Notes: generated from the letters alone by a model not told the origin. A DNA stretch of 20,749 nt from JAWLFY01 sp964462125 (GCA_964462125.1 CAYWXT010000083.1:1-20749); one strand, 5' to 3'. Counted from the stretch's first letter, positions 7,654 through 16,999 are shown. Numbers and translations: made by a program.

Positions 7654-9090
7654 TCACCGCCACGTTTGGCACCAATCCGCGGTTTTTAGCCCGCTGCGGA
7701 TTCGCCATTCCCGCAACTCGGTCAACAGTCGCTCCCGTGGCTCCGCGGCCGCGGGGGTGTCCCACAGATTGACCGATTCACCTGGATCGGCTTCCAGATC
7801 GAACAGCTGGCCGTACGGTTCGTCGAGAAAATGAACCAGCTTATGGGTCGGGTCGCGGACCATCGTCATGAACTGGCAACCGGTCAGAATTGCGTCGCGG
7901 GCCTGTTCACAGTAGACGAAATCGCGGCCGCGAAAGCTGGCTTCGGGATCGAAGGCATCGACCAGCGAAATCGCCTCGAAATCCGTTGGAACGTCCACGC
8001 CTGCCCACTCCAGGATGGTCGGGCCGAGATCCATCAGTTGGACCAACCCGTCGACCGAGCGTCCACCGGCAATGCGTCCTGGGGCCCACACGATCAATGG
8101 GACTCGAGTGATCTGCTCGTACATCGTCCATTTCTGGCTTTGCCCGTGATCGGTCAGGCAGTCGCCGTGGTCACTGGTGAAGACCACGATTGAGTTCTCG
8201 AGGTAGCCATTGCGTTCCAGCGCCGCGACGATCTCGCCAACCTTCTCGTCGATCATCGTGACATTGGCGAGGTAGTAGGCGCGCTGGCGGTGACGCTGCG
8301 CGGCGGTGGGATGCAGATCCATCACCACCGAATCGTGGTCGATCTCTTGATTGTGTTGGCGCAGTTCCTTCAACGGCGGGGGAAGGCTCTTCAGTTCCTC
8401 GTCCGTCACCGGCAGCAGCGGCAATTCCTTCCCCAGGTACCGTTGTGCGTAACGGGGCACCGGATCGTAGGGGGGATGCGGTCCCGGGAAGCCGATTTGC
8501 AGAAACAGGGGCTCCGTTTTCGGATAGGTGTCGATCCACCAGCGGGCCATGTCCCCGACGAAGTTGTCCGGATGGGTTTCTTCGGGAAGTTCCCAATCAA
8601 ACGCACCGAGAGCAGTCGGGTAGTCCGCGCGTTTGCGGTACAGTTCCCGCTGCTGCTTGACAAGCCCGCGAAACCGCAGAGCCTTGTCCCATTCGTCGAA
8701 GTAGTACCGTCCCTCCAGGTAGCGATCCTTGTTCTCGACGACGTACCGTTCGTGGAAACCGAGCTCCGTCTGGTAGGGCCAGGTGTGCATCTTGCCGATG
8801 TTGGTGCAGTGATACCCGGCCTCGTTGAGCCGCTCGACCCAACTGCGCCGCCACGTGTCGGCGTTCTTGAGAATGCCGGTCGTGTGTGGAAAGTAGCCCT
8901 TAAACAAACTCGCCCGCGCCGCCGCACAGGAGGCCGCCGTCACGTGACACTGCTGGAACGTGACGCCCTCGCGGACGAGGCGATCCAGGTGGGGGGTCTC
9001 CAGGTGAGAAAAGCCCAACGCTGCAATCGTGTCAAACCGCTGCTGGTCGGTGATGATGAATATAATGTTGGGGCGGTTCACAAGTGGCAT
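7654..9090 (-). CDS. Type I (formylglycine-dependent) sulfatase
   Basis: A 478-residue member of the sulfatase/alkaline phosphatase superfamily, hydrolysing sulfate esters (or possibly related phosphoesters). The fold opens immediately (RPNIIFIITDQQRFDT) with metal ligand Asp15. The modification site reads SCAAARASLFKG, with Cys55 as the residue converted to formylglycine. It keeps C-x-A-x-R but has Ala where the classic motif has Pro and Ser. Further conserved sites are GKMH (Lys100, His102), GPHPPYDP and the second metal pair in FTSDHGD (Asp307, His308). ATG 9090 is preferred over an in-frame ATG at 9144 because the family begins there. No signal peptide is evident from either start, so a cytoplasmic location is possible. 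A maturase must act from elsewhere in the genome. The substrate is unknown; planctomycete sulfatases often act on marine sulfated glycans. Confidence 0.94.
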   Translation of the reverse strand: MPLVNRPNIIFIITDQQRFDTIAALGFSHLETPHLDRLVREGVTFQQCHVTAASCAAARASLFKGYFPHTTGILKNADTWRRSWVERLNEAGYHCTNIGKMHTWPYQTELGFHERYVVENKDRYLEGRYYFDEWDKALRFRGLVKQQRELYRKRADYPTALGAFDWELPEETHPDNFVGDMARWWIDTYPKTEPLFLQIGFPGPHPPYDPVPRYAQRYLGKELPLLPVTDEELKSLPPPLKELRQHNQEIDHDSVVMDLHPTAAQRHRQRAYYLANVTMIDEKVGEIVAALERNGYLENSIVVFTSDHGDCLTDHGQSQKWTMYEQITRVPLIVWAPGRIAGGRSVDGLVQLMDLGPTILEWAGVDVPTDFEAISLVDAFDPEASFRGRDFVYCEQARDAILTGCQFMTMVRDPTHKLVHFLDEPYGQLFDLEADPGESVNLWDTPAAAEPRERLLTELREWRIRSGLKTADWCQTWR

Positions 9091-9280
9091 GCTCGGTGCT
9101 GGTGAGAATCCGGTAACGAGGGACAGGCAAAGATCCGTGGCCAAGCCCGGGCGACCCTATCGAATCGCGTCTTCCTCGACAACGGGGACGGTCCAAGCAT
9201 TTCCGCGATCCGGCCCGGCGAAGGGGATGTACAATGGCCTATCCAACTGTTGAGTGAACCGTCATCCAGGTAGCAACGCC

Positions 9281-9577
9281 ATGCAATTTGAAATCTCCAG
9301 CCTCCTCGGCGGTTTGGTGCTGGGAAGTTTACTGACCGCGGCCCTCGCCTTTCCCCGGGTGGGCCGCATCTTGGCACGACTCCTCTCGGTGTTGCTGTTC
9401 GTCGGCGGGATCGGCCTGATTGCTTGGGCAACCGGAGGGCTGATCCTCGGTTCTGACCTGACACCGTTCGTGATCGGCCAGGTCACAATTGCCGACACCT
9501 CGGATGCGATCGGCTGGGGCGCCGGGTTGCTCGCTGGCGGCATCCTGACGCTCATCCTGTCCACGCTCGGCCGCTGA
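9281..9577 (+). CDS. Small three-helix membrane protein, unknown function
   Basis: A 98-residue hydrophobic protein not recognised as a named family. Three probable membrane segments lie at about 8-24, 31-56 and 77-95. They are rich in Gly, Leu and Ala, with a short polar loop (VTIADTSDA) between the second and third, and few charges overall (Arg26, Arg29, Arg33 after the first helix). ATG 9281 is chosen because the hydrophobic protein starts there; an in-frame GTG at 9254 would add nine polar residues and has no better ribosome site. The gene is divergent from the sulfatase (190-bp gap) and lies 114 bp before the dcp-like gene. A conserved planctomycete envelope protein is plausible, but only the membrane character is shown. 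Confidence 0.7.
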   Translation: MQFEISSLLGGLVLGSLLTAALAFPRVGRILARLLSVLLFVGGIGLIAWATGGLILGSDLTPFVIGQVTIADTSDAIGWGAGLLAGGILTLILSTLGR

Positions 9578-9691
9578 CGCCGTTCGGTGTTCTCCCTCCG
9601 GTTTCGATTTCTGCAGACCGACGGTTTGTCCGATATAACAGGCCACGGTAGCGGAACCGCCTCCTTTGCACAGGAAACGCAAGAACTCACG

Positions 9692-11743
9692 ATGACCAAG
9701 TCGACGACTCCCCTATTGACTCCATGGACCGGTCCCTACGGAGGCGTTCCCCCTTGGGATGCCGTTCGCGTCGAGGACTTTGAACCGGCCTTCGATGTCG
9801 CTATCGAAGCGGCCGCGCACGAGATCGACGCGATTGCCAACAATCCGGAACCGCCAACGTTTGACAACACCATCGCTGCCTTCGAGCGGGCCGGCCGCGT
9901 GGTGGAGCGGTTGGAGGCGTTGTTCGGGGTGCATGCATCGAATTTGAACGTCGGCCCGGTCGGAGATATTGAACGGGCGGTGTTGCCGAAACTGTCGGAG
10001 TATGCCGACAGTGTCACACAAAACGGCGAGCTGTTCGAGCGGATCGAAGCCGTTTACCAGAGCGACGAGCTGAAGTCGCGGAGCGAGGCGGAGCAGCGTT
10101 TGGTGGAGGATCACTACAAGACGTTCGTCCGCAAGGGAGCGAAACTCGGCGGGGCGGACCAGGCCAAGCTGTCGCAGATGAATCAGCGCCTGGCGCGGCT
10201 GTTCACCGATTTCAACCAGAACGTGCTGGCCGACGAGAAAGGCTACGTCACCTGGATCGACGACGAAGAAGATTTGCAGGGCCTGCCCGAGAGTCTTGTC
10301 GAGGCGATGGCCTCAGCGGCCGAGGAGCGTGGTGGCAAGGCGAAGTGGGCCGTCACCAACACCCGCTCCTCGATGGATCCGTTCCTGACCTACGCCGACA
10401 ACCGCGAACTTCGCGAGCAGGTCTGGCGGAACTACTACAGCCGCTGTGACAACGGCGACGAGGTGGACAACAACGCGATCATTACCGAAATCTTGTCGCT
10501 ACGCCTCGCCCGAGCCCGTCTGCTCGGCTACGAGACCCATGCCCATTGGCGGATGGAGCCGACGATGGCCAAGACGCCTGAGAAGGCAATGGAGCTGATG
10601 CTCAAGGTCTGGCCCAAGGCGGTCGCTCGGGTCCGCGAGGAGGTGGCGGATATGCAGCAGATCGCCGATGCCGAGGAGGCTGGGATCACGATCGAACCAT
10701 GGGATTACCGCTACTACGCGGAAAAAGTCCGCAAGACGAAATACGACCTCGATTTCAATGAAGTCAAGCCGTACCTGCAGCTGGAGAAACTCCGTGAGGG
10801 CATGATGTGGGTGGCCGAGGAGCTGTTCGGCTTGCAGTTTCAACCGATCACCGGCGTCCCGGTGTTTCACCCCGATGTGCGGGTTTGGAAAGTCACCGAC
10901 AGCTCGGACCAGCCGGTCGGACTTTGGTATTTCGATCCGTACGCGCGGGAGGGCAAACGGAGCGGCGCGTGGATGACCGACTATCGGGCCCAGGAGTCGA
11001 TCGACGAGCCAGTGATGCCGATCGTTTCCAACAACTGCAACTTCATCAAGAGCGGCCAGGGAGAGGTCGTGCTGGTCTCCTGGGACGACGCGACCACCCT
11101 GTTCCACGAATTCGGGCACGCCTTGCACGGTTTGCTCTCCGACGTCACCTACCCGTCCCAGGCGGGAACCAACGTGGCTCGCGATTACGTCGAATTCCCC
11201 TCGCAGATTTACGAGCATTGGCTTTCCACCCCTGAGTTATTGAATCGTTACGCCGTGCACCATGAGACGGGTGAACCGATGCCGGAGGAGCTCCTGGAGA
11301 AGATCGAGCGTGCCAAGACCTTCAATCAGGGGTTTGCGACGGTGGAGTACCTGGTGAGCGCCTTGGTCGACATGAAGCTGCACACCTCGACCGAGTCCTC
11401 CATCGATCCGGCGACGTTCGAACGTGAAACGTTGGAGAAGCTGGGCATGCCGAGTGAGATCGTGATGCGGCATCGCTTGCCCCATTTCATGCATCTGTTC
11501 AGCAGCGACAGTTATTCCGCCGGTTACTACAGCTATCTCTGGTCGGATGCCTTGACCGCCGATGCGGCGGAGGCGTTCGAGGAGGCAGACGGCTACTACG
11601 ATTCCGAAGTCGCGGCGCGTTTGAAGACACACGTCTTGTCGGTCGGTGATACAATCGATCCCGCAGAAAGCTTTCGTCGCTTTCGTGGACGAGACGTCAA
11701 CCCCGAGGCGCTGTTGCGAAAGCGGGGATTCCCGGTGGAGTGA
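9692..11743 (+). CDS. dcp: M3-family peptidyl-dipeptidase (Dcp-like)
   Basis: A 683-residue zinc metallopeptidase of family M3, expected to release C-terminal dipeptides from short peptides during protein turnover. The zinc site is LFHEFGHALHG (His472, Glu473, His476) and the third ligand is Glu501 in ARDYVEFPSQIYEHW. That block, with the preceding GEVVLVSWDDATT, the HPDVRVW segment and the later SAGYYSYLWSD, matches Dcp better than oligopeptidase A, which has AVELPSQFMENW at the third-ligand site. Length fits E. coli Dcp (about 680). There is no signal peptide, so it is probably cytosolic. ATG 9692 is chosen because family similarity begins at PWTGPYGGVPPW; AGGAAA lies 14 nt upstream, a long spacing. 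The frame is open back to 9587. The histidine kinase gene follows after 83 bp. Confidence 0.93.
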   Translation: MTKSTTPLLTPWTGPYGGVPPWDAVRVEDFEPAFDVAIEAAAHEIDAIANNPEPPTFDNTIAAFERAGRVVERLEALFGVHASNLNVGPVGDIERAVLPKLSEYADSVTQNGELFERIEAVYQSDELKSRSEAEQRLVEDHYKTFVRKGAKLGGADQAKLSQMNQRLARLFTDFNQNVLADEKGYVTWIDDEEDLQGLPESLVEAMASAAEERGGKAKWAVTNTRSSMDPFLTYADNRELREQVWRNYYSRCDNGDEVDNNAIITEILSLRLARARLLGYETHAHWRMEPTMAKTPEKAMELMLKVWPKAVARVREEVADMQQIADAEEAGITIEPWDYRYYAEKVRKTKYDLDFNEVKPYLQLEKLREGMMWVAEELFGLQFQPITGVPVFHPDVRVWKVTDSSDQPVGLWYFDPYAREGKRSGAWMTDYRAQESIDEPVMPIVSNNCNFIKSGQGEVVLVSWDDATTLFHEFGHALHGLLSDVTYPSQAGTNVARDYVEFPSQIYEHWLSTPELLNRYAVHHETGEPMPEELLEKIERAKTFNQGFATVEYLVSALVDMKLHTSTESSIDPATFERETLEKLGMPSEIVMRHRLPHFMHLFSSDSYSAGYYSYLWSDALTADAAEAFEEADGYYDSEVAARLKTHVLSVGDTIDPAESFRRFRGRDVNPEALLRKRGFPVE

Positions 11744-11826
11744 AAGCTTGCCGCTGCAGCGCAGGTTCGGCTTCCGGTTTCAAACCGTGTCGGACCTCAG
11801 GGCGTGAAGTAGAAAAGGGGCTTTTG

Positions 11827-13401
11827 ATGACCGAGAATCGCCATCGTCCGCGCGTCGATGGCCCCGAGGACCGTACGGTACGCCGGGCGCCCATGATGGG
11901 CGATGCACGGCTCTTTCGTGATGTGATCGCCAGTTCCCCGAACGCGATCCTCGGGGTCGATCTGCCAGGCCACGTTTTGTTCTGGAATCCGGCGGCGGAA
12001 CGAATGTTTGGCTGGTCGCAAGAGGAGGTCATCGGCCGGCCGCTCCCATTTGTCCCCGAGGACCACTGGGAAGAGTTTGAGACGTTGATCGCGCGGGTGG
12101 GAGCCGGAGAGACGCTGAGGGGACTGGAGTTGATCCGGCGGCATCGCGACGGCCGCCGAATCCATGTGCGGTTGTCGGCGGCGCCGCTTCGTGACGCGGG
12201 AGGGCGCATCATTGGCGGTCTCGCGTTCTTGGAAGACATCACGTCCCAGATTCAAGTCACAGCGAATCTTCGTGCCAGCGAACACCGTTTTCGAAGTCTG
12301 TTCATGTCCGCAGCGGTCGGCATCTCCGTGGCAGACATCGATGGGCGATTTCAGGAGGCGAACCCTAGTTTCTGCCAGCTGTTGGGATACTCGGAGGACG
12401 AAATTCGGAAGCTCGACTTCCAAACCGTCACCCATCCGGAGGATCGTGCCAGGACCATGGAGTACTACCGGCGACTGCTCTCCGGCGAGCTTTCGCATTA
12501 CGTCTATGAAAAGCGATTCGTTCGCAAAGATGGCTCCCCGATCTGGTGCCGGCTGAGCGTTGCGATGGCTCGCGAAGCGGGCAACGGCGATCCCTATACG
12601 CTTGCGGTGACCGAGGACATCACCCAGCGCCGTGAGGCCGAGGACTCGCTGCGGCAGCTGAACGCCGACCTGGAACGGCGAGTTCGCGAGCGAACACGCG
12701 CCTTGCAGCAGATCAACGAGGAGTTGGAATCGTTCTCCTATTCCGTCTCCCATGACCTGCGGGCGCCGCTCCGCAGCATCGACGGTTGGGCCCAGGCGAT
12801 CATGGAGGATTACGGATCGCGTATCGGCGTGGCAGGACGCCGGATGTTGGAACGCCAACGTACAGCCAGCCAGCGGATGGGAAGGTTGATCGACGACCTG
12901 CTCCGGCTCTCCCAGGTGTCGCGGCAATCGTTGGCCCGTCAATCCTTCCACCCCGCCAAGCTGGTGGCGCGCGTTTGGCGGGAGGCCTGCAGCGACGCCG
13001 GTGTTTCACGGCAGATTCACTCCGAAATCGGGGACTTGCCGCCCTGTGATGCCGATCCCCAACTGCTCCGGCACGTCTATTCGAACTTGCTCAGCAATGC
13101 AATCAAGTTTTCGAGGCACGAATCGGCACCGCGAGTGGAGATCGGATCGTTTCATGACGACGAAGGAGAAACGGTCTATTTTGTCCGCGACCACGGCGCC
13201 GGGTTCAACATGCGATACGCCGACAGGCTATTTCAAGCGTTCCAGCGGCTGCACAGTGAGCAAGAATTCACTGGCACCGGCATCGGCTTAGCGATCGTCC
13301 AACGGATCGTCCACCGACACGGCGGGCGCGTCTGGGCCGAATCGGAGCTCGGTCGAGGTGCGACCTTCTTTTTTACCCTTCCCAGCGACGGCGCCCGTTA
13401 G
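11827..13401 (+). CDS. Soluble PAS-PAS sensor histidine kinase
   Basis: A 524-residue kinase with no membrane segment, so it senses an intracellular signal. The order is PAS1 (about 27-140), PAS2 (about 150-272), a coiled-coil linker (LNADLERRVRERTRALQQIN) and HisKA with SYSVSHDLRAPLRSIDGW (His309 as phospho-acceptor). HATPase_c follows, with the N box SNLLSNAIKF (Asn420, Asn424), DHGAGF (Asp455) and GTGIGLAI (from 483). The HisKA type (SHDLRAPLRSI) is the one found in Cph1-like kinases, which commonly pair with a stand-alone receiver. Neither PAS shows an obvious haem, flavin or chromophore site. ATG 11827 has AAGGGG 6 nt upstream; the frame is open to 11740, overlapping the dcp stop, but that extension is Cys/Gly/Ser-rich and unlike the family. 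The hybrid kinase gene 106 bp downstream is the likely partner. Confidence 0.93.
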   Translation: MTENRHRPRVDGPEDRTVRRAPMMGDARLFRDVIASSPNAILGVDLPGHVLFWNPAAERMFGWSQEEVIGRPLPFVPEDHWEEFETLIARVGAGETLRGLELIRRHRDGRRIHVRLSAAPLRDAGGRIIGGLAFLEDITSQIQVTANLRASEHRFRSLFMSAAVGISVADIDGRFQEANPSFCQLLGYSEDEIRKLDFQTVTHPEDRARTMEYYRRLLSGELSHYVYEKRFVRKDGSPIWCRLSVAMAREAGNGDPYTLAVTEDITQRREAEDSLRQLNADLERRVRERTRALQQINEELESFSYSVSHDLRAPLRSIDGWAQAIMEDYGSRIGVAGRRMLERQRTASQRMGRLIDDLLRLSQVSRQSLARQSFHPAKLVARVWREACSDAGVSRQIHSEIGDLPPCDADPQLLRHVYSNLLSNAIKFSRHESAPRVEIGSFHDDEGETVYFVRDHGAGFNMRYADRLFQAFQRLHSEQEFTGTGIGLAIVQRIVHRHGGRVWAESELGRGATFFFTLPSDGAR

Positions 13402-13426
13402 GTGAGGTCAGAGAACCGAGAGCCGA

Positions 13427-13452
13427 CGGCGCGAGCCGCGGCCGGGCGCGGC
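13427..13452 (+). other. Alternative hairpins between the two kinase genes
   Basis: Two mutually exclusive stems can form. CGGC (13427-13430) pairs with GCCG (13435-13438) around a GCGA tetraloop, and GCCGCG (13435-13440) pairs with CGCGGC (13447-13452) around GCCGGG. There is no T-run. The first stem closely resembles the GCAA-loop hairpins at 18849-18864 and 18907-18920. It could limit or process read-through between the genes, or be a degenerate repeat copy. Confidence 0.3.
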
Positions 13453-13507
13453 GAGAAGCCATGATGGAGCGGAAGGAACACCACCAGGATGATGTGGACG
13501 TGATGTT

Positions 13508-16500
13508 ATGAAACGGAAGTTGCGGGTGTTGTTGTTGGAGGACTCCCACGACGATGTCGCATTGGTGCTGAGAGAACTTCGCCGAGGCGGGTTTGAGGTC
13601 GAGTCAGCGGTGGCCGACTCCGAACTCACGTTTCGGCGGCAGCTGGCTTTATTCCAACCTCAGCTGATCCTCGCTGACTATGTCTTGCCTGCATTTGATG
13701 GCGATGCCGCGTTGCGGCTCGCGCGACGGGAGTATCCCGAGGTCCCGTTCATTTTCGTCTCTGGATCGATGGGGGAGGAAGTCGCCATCGAGTCGCTCAA
13801 ACGGGGCGCGACCGATTACGTCTTGAAAGATCGCCTCTCGCGGCTGATTCCGGCGGTGCGCCGAGCGCTCGGCGAGGTGGCGGAGCAAAAACGGCGGCAG
13901 GAGGTCGAGTCGCGGTTGAGACGGCGGCTGGCCTATGAGGAAGCGACGGCCAAGTGCATGAGGTTGCTGGCTGTTTCCGACCTGGACGATGCCACGACGG
14001 ACGAATTGTTGTCGGTCCTCCGAATGACCACCGGTGTCAGCCGCGCCTATCTGTTTCGGCATCATCGGGGCTCCTGGGACGCGCCCCGCGATGGCTGGAT
14101 GGAAATCACCCACGAGGCAAACGCATCCGGCGTCGAACCGACCATCGACGATCCGGCAATGCGACAACTGTCCTATGCCGACGCGGCGCCAACATTGCTG
14201 CCGACCCTGTTGTCGCGGGAGCCCTATACGGCATTGACGGCGGAACTGCCCGAACCAGAGCGGAGTACCCTGGCGAAGCAGAGTGTTCAGTCCATTTTAA
14301 TCCTGCCCGTATTCAGCGGCGATCGGCTGTGGGGTTTCATCGGGTTTGATGACTGCACCGAGCCGCGGCGATGGAGTGATGACGACCGCAGGCTTCTGTC
14401 GGTCGTCGCTGACATGATCGGCGTCGCGATCCAACGTCGTGAGACGCTGAGCGAATTGTCGGTGCAGTCGGCGGCGCTGGATGCCGCCGCCAACGCGATC
14501 GTGATTACCGATCGCAGTGGCAAGATCCAGTGGGTGAATGCTGCCTGGTGCCGCATGACGGGATATGAGCCGGCCGAGTGTGTTGGGAAGACCCCGCGGC
14601 TGGTTAAATCCGGCGCCCACGACGACGATTTTTACACCGAACTTTGGCAGACGATTCTCGATGGCCGGGTTTGGGAATCGGAAATGGTCAACCGGCGGAA
14701 GGACGGTTCGCTGTACGACGAACACGGAGCGATCACACCGGTTCGAGATTGGCGGGGGGAGATCACCCACTTCGTCGCCATCAAACAGGATATCACGGAG
14801 CGCAAACTGGCCGCGCGGCAGCTCCAGCAGCACGCCGAGGAGATGGAATTCCGCTCCGCCGTCAGCACCGCGATGGTGCGAGGAAGCGACCTCCCCCGCT
14901 CCCTTCGCGACTGCACGCAGGCGACTCTCGATTTCTTGGACGCGGCGCTCGTTCAGATCTGGACCGTGCGTGAGGGGGAACACGTTCTCCAATTGCAGGC
15001 GATCGCGGGGCTCGGCAATTGTCCGCAGGGCGAGCATGCGAGAATTCCCTTCGGGAAATGCATCCTCGGACAGATCGCGATGCAGGGGTGTCCCCTCGTC
15101 ACCGATGCGTTGCCCGAAGAGCCTTTTCTCTGCGATCGCGAGTGGGTCGGGCGGGAAAAGCTCGTTCACTTTGCCGGATACCCGCTGATGGTCGAGCAGC
15201 ACTGCATTGGCGTGGTCGCCGCCTACAGCCGGAAGCCGCTCGATTCGGACCGCTTGGTTTCCTTTCGCTCGGCCGTCGAGGTCGTCGCACAGAATATCGA
15301 TCGAGTTTACAAACAAGAAAGTTTGGACAAGCTCAACGCCGAGCTCGAAAGGCGGATCCAAGAACGCACCGCACGGCTGGTCGAGAGCGGGCGATTCAAT
15401 CGCGCGACCCTCGATGCGCTCACCTCCCACGTCGCGGTACTCGACCCGGATGGAAGAATCGTTGCCACCAACCAGGCCTGGAAGGACTTCGCCGATGCCA
15501 ACGGCAGTTCCTGGCGAAACGTCAGTGAGGGAGCGAACTACCTGGCCATTTGCGACCATGCGTCCGCTGCTGGCGCCCAAGGAGCGGCGGCGATGGCGGA
15601 ATCATTGCGGCAATTGCTTCGCGGCCAAATCGAATCGGCATCGCACGAGTACCCCTGTCACTCACCGAAGACCAATCGCTGGTTTCAATGCCGCATCACA
15701 CGGTTCGAGCTGAACCGGCAGATGCATGCGCTGGTGGCGCACGAGAATGTCACCGAGATGAAGCGAACCGAGGAGGCGCTGCGCGAGGCCAAAGTCCTGG
15801 CCGAGCAGGCGAGCCAGGCCAAGAGTGACTTTTTGGCCGCCATGAGCCATGAGTTGCGGACGCCCCTCAACGGCGTCCTGGGGATGAATGAGCTGCTGCT
15901 GAACACTGACCTCGGCCCTGAGCAACGAGAGTTCGTGGACGCCAGCAGCGGCAGCGGTCAACTCCTCTTGCAGCTCATCAACGACATCCTCGATCTCTCC
16001 AAAATCGAGGCCGGCAAGTTGGAACTGGAGCTCAGCCAGTGCAGTGTCGAGACGTTGCTGCACGACGTCATTCGGCTGATGCACAATACCGCCCGGGCGA
16101 AAGGGCTGCAGCTGGAATGCCAGCTCACTCCGGGAGCCTCCGTCCGGGTCATGATCGACAGTCAGCGTCTCAAACAAATCTTCGTGAACTTGATCGGCAA
16201 CGCGATCAAGTTCACCTCCCAGGGGACGGTCACTGTGTGCGGCCAACGCGTCGGGGGATCTGGCGGCATCGGCCGGTTTCGGTTTGCGGTCCAGGACACC
16301 GGGATCGGCATCCCCCAGTCTCGTCGCCATCGACTGTTCCAGCCGTTCTCCCAGGTCGACAGCTCGACCACACGGCAGTTCGGCGGCACGGGGCTGGGGC
16401 TTTCGATCTGCCAACGCCTGGTCGATCTGATGGGCGGACAAATCGGGGTGGAGAGTGCGCCGGGGGTGGGGTCCGAATTTTGGTTTGAAGTCCCCGCAAC

Positions 16501-16999
16501 GATTCTTGATCAGCGGCCGGAGATCCAAGGCCCGCGTCGCAAACCACGACGGCGAAAGGAGGCTCGACCAGCGGCAAAGGAATCCCCCCAGACGGACTCG
16601 CACGAGTCGCTCGGAGCCCACGTGTTGGTCGTCGAGGATAATCAGGTCAATCAGTTCTACGTTGTCGAGTTGCTCAAGGTCCTTGGCTGCACCTCCGACG
16701 TGGTGGTCAACGGAGTCCAAGCCGTCTCGGCGATCCAGGCTCAGCAACCCTACTCGCTGGTCCTGATGGATTGCCAAATGCCGGAAATGGATGGCTTCAC
16801 CGCTTGCCGGGAAATTCGAAAGTGGGAGCAGCAGCGCGGCCACTCCGAGCGAATCCCGATCGTCGCCCTGACCGCCAACGCGCTGAAGGGAGACCGCGAA
16901 CGGTGCTTGGAGGCCGGCATGGACGACTACATCAGCAAGCCGATCGACCCCACTAAGTTAGGGAGTGTTCTCGCGGGCCTTCTGATGGCGACTCGGTGA
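13508..16999 (+). CDS. Hybrid sensor histidine kinase with receiver domains at both ends
   Basis: An 1163-residue cytoplasmic phosphorelay protein without membrane segments. Domains in order are REC1 (about 4-120; acidic Glu11/Asp12, phospho-acceptor Asp57, Ser85, Lys107), GAF (about 145-310), PAS (about 317-432), GAF (about 443-600), a coiled coil (605-625) and PAS (about 627-750). HisKA follows (FLAAMSHELRTPLNGVLGMN, His781), then HATPase_c (NLIGNAIKF, Asn898; DTGIGI, Asp930; GGTGLGLSI from 959). A basic linker (1009-1020) leads to REC2 (about 1036-1158; Asp1044, acceptor Asp1088 in VLMDCQMPEMDG, Lys1144). All catalytic residues are present. No HPt domain is fused, so output must pass to a separate HPt or stay within REC2. 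REC1 probably receives phosphate from the kinase just upstream; this is inferred from adjacency and that kinase's type. The 3' end overlaps the convergent gene at 16953-17489 by 47 bp. Confidence 0.94.
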   Translation: MKRKLRVLLLEDSHDDVALVLRELRRGGFEVESAVADSELTFRRQLALFQPQLILADYVLPAFDGDAALRLARREYPEVPFIFVSGSMGEEVAIESLKRGATDYVLKDRLSRLIPAVRRALGEVAEQKRRQEVESRLRRRLAYEEATAKCMRLLAVSDLDDATTDELLSVLRMTTGVSRAYLFRHHRGSWDAPRDGWMEITHEANASGVEPTIDDPAMRQLSYADAAPTLLPTLLSREPYTALTAELPEPERSTLAKQSVQSILILPVFSGDRLWGFIGFDDCTEPRRWSDDDRRLLSVVADMIGVAIQRRETLSELSVQSAALDAAANAIVITDRSGKIQWVNAAWCRMTGYEPAECVGKTPRLVKSGAHDDDFYTELWQTILDGRVWESEMVNRRKDGSLYDEHGAITPVRDWRGEITHFVAIKQDITERKLAARQLQQHAEEMEFRSAVSTAMVRGSDLPRSLRDCTQATLDFLDAALVQIWTVREGEHVLQLQAIAGLGNCPQGEHARIPFGKCILGQIAMQGCPLVTDALPEEPFLCDREWVGREKLVHFAGYPLMVEQHCIGVVAAYSRKPLDSDRLVSFRSAVEVVAQNIDRVYKQESLDKLNAELERRIQERTARLVESGRFNRATLDALTSHVAVLDPDGRIVATNQAWKDFADANGSSWRNVSEGANYLAICDHASAAGAQGAAAMAESLRQLLRGQIESASHEYPCHSPKTNRWFQCRITRFELNRQMHALVAHENVTEMKRTEEALREAKVLAEQASQAKSDFLAAMSHELRTPLNGVLGMNELLLNTDLGPEQREFVDASSGSGQLLLQLINDILDLSKIEAGKLELELSQCSVETLLHDVIRLMHNTARAKGLQLECQLTPGASVRVMIDSQRLKQIFVNLIGNAIKFTSQGTVTVCGQRVGGSGGIGRFRFAVQDTGIGIPQSRRHRLFQPFSQVDSSTTRQFGGTGLGLSICQRLVDLMGGQIGVESAPGVGSEFWFEVPATILDQRPEIQGPRRKPRRRKEARPAAKESPQTDSHESLGAHVLVVEDNQVNQFYVVELLKVLGCTSDVVVNGVQAVSAIQAQQPYSLVLMDCQMPEMDGFTACREIRKWEQQRGHSERIPIVALTANALKGDRERCLEAGMDDYISKPIDPTKLGSVLAGLLMATR

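Noticed and set aside
6657..7772. 371-codon plus-strand frame opposite the M13 peptidase
   Set aside because: The minus-strand M13 gene has every family motif; the plus-strand translation is Arg/Gly-rich and featureless and crosses the intergenic gap.
9230..9235. TACAAT as a -10 box for the small membrane protein gene, and TATAAC at 9634-9639 for dcp
   Set aside because: Neither has a convincing -35 at 16-18 bp spacing; not reported as promoters.
7654..11743. Sulfatase, membrane protein and peptidases as one functional locus
   Set aside because: Orientations differ, gaps are 100 bp or more, and predicted compartments differ. No evidence of co-function beyond proximity.
11797..12951. Minus-strand frame opposite the PAS-PAS kinase
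   Set aside because: Shadow of a well-supported kinase gene; no recognisable domain.
14297..15580. Long open frame on the minus strand opposite the hybrid kinase (about 427 codons), and another at 15662-16843
   Set aside because: They lie antisense to a protein with intact, ordered domains and all catalytic residues. Their translations show no family features. Long antisense frames are expected in G+C-rich genes.
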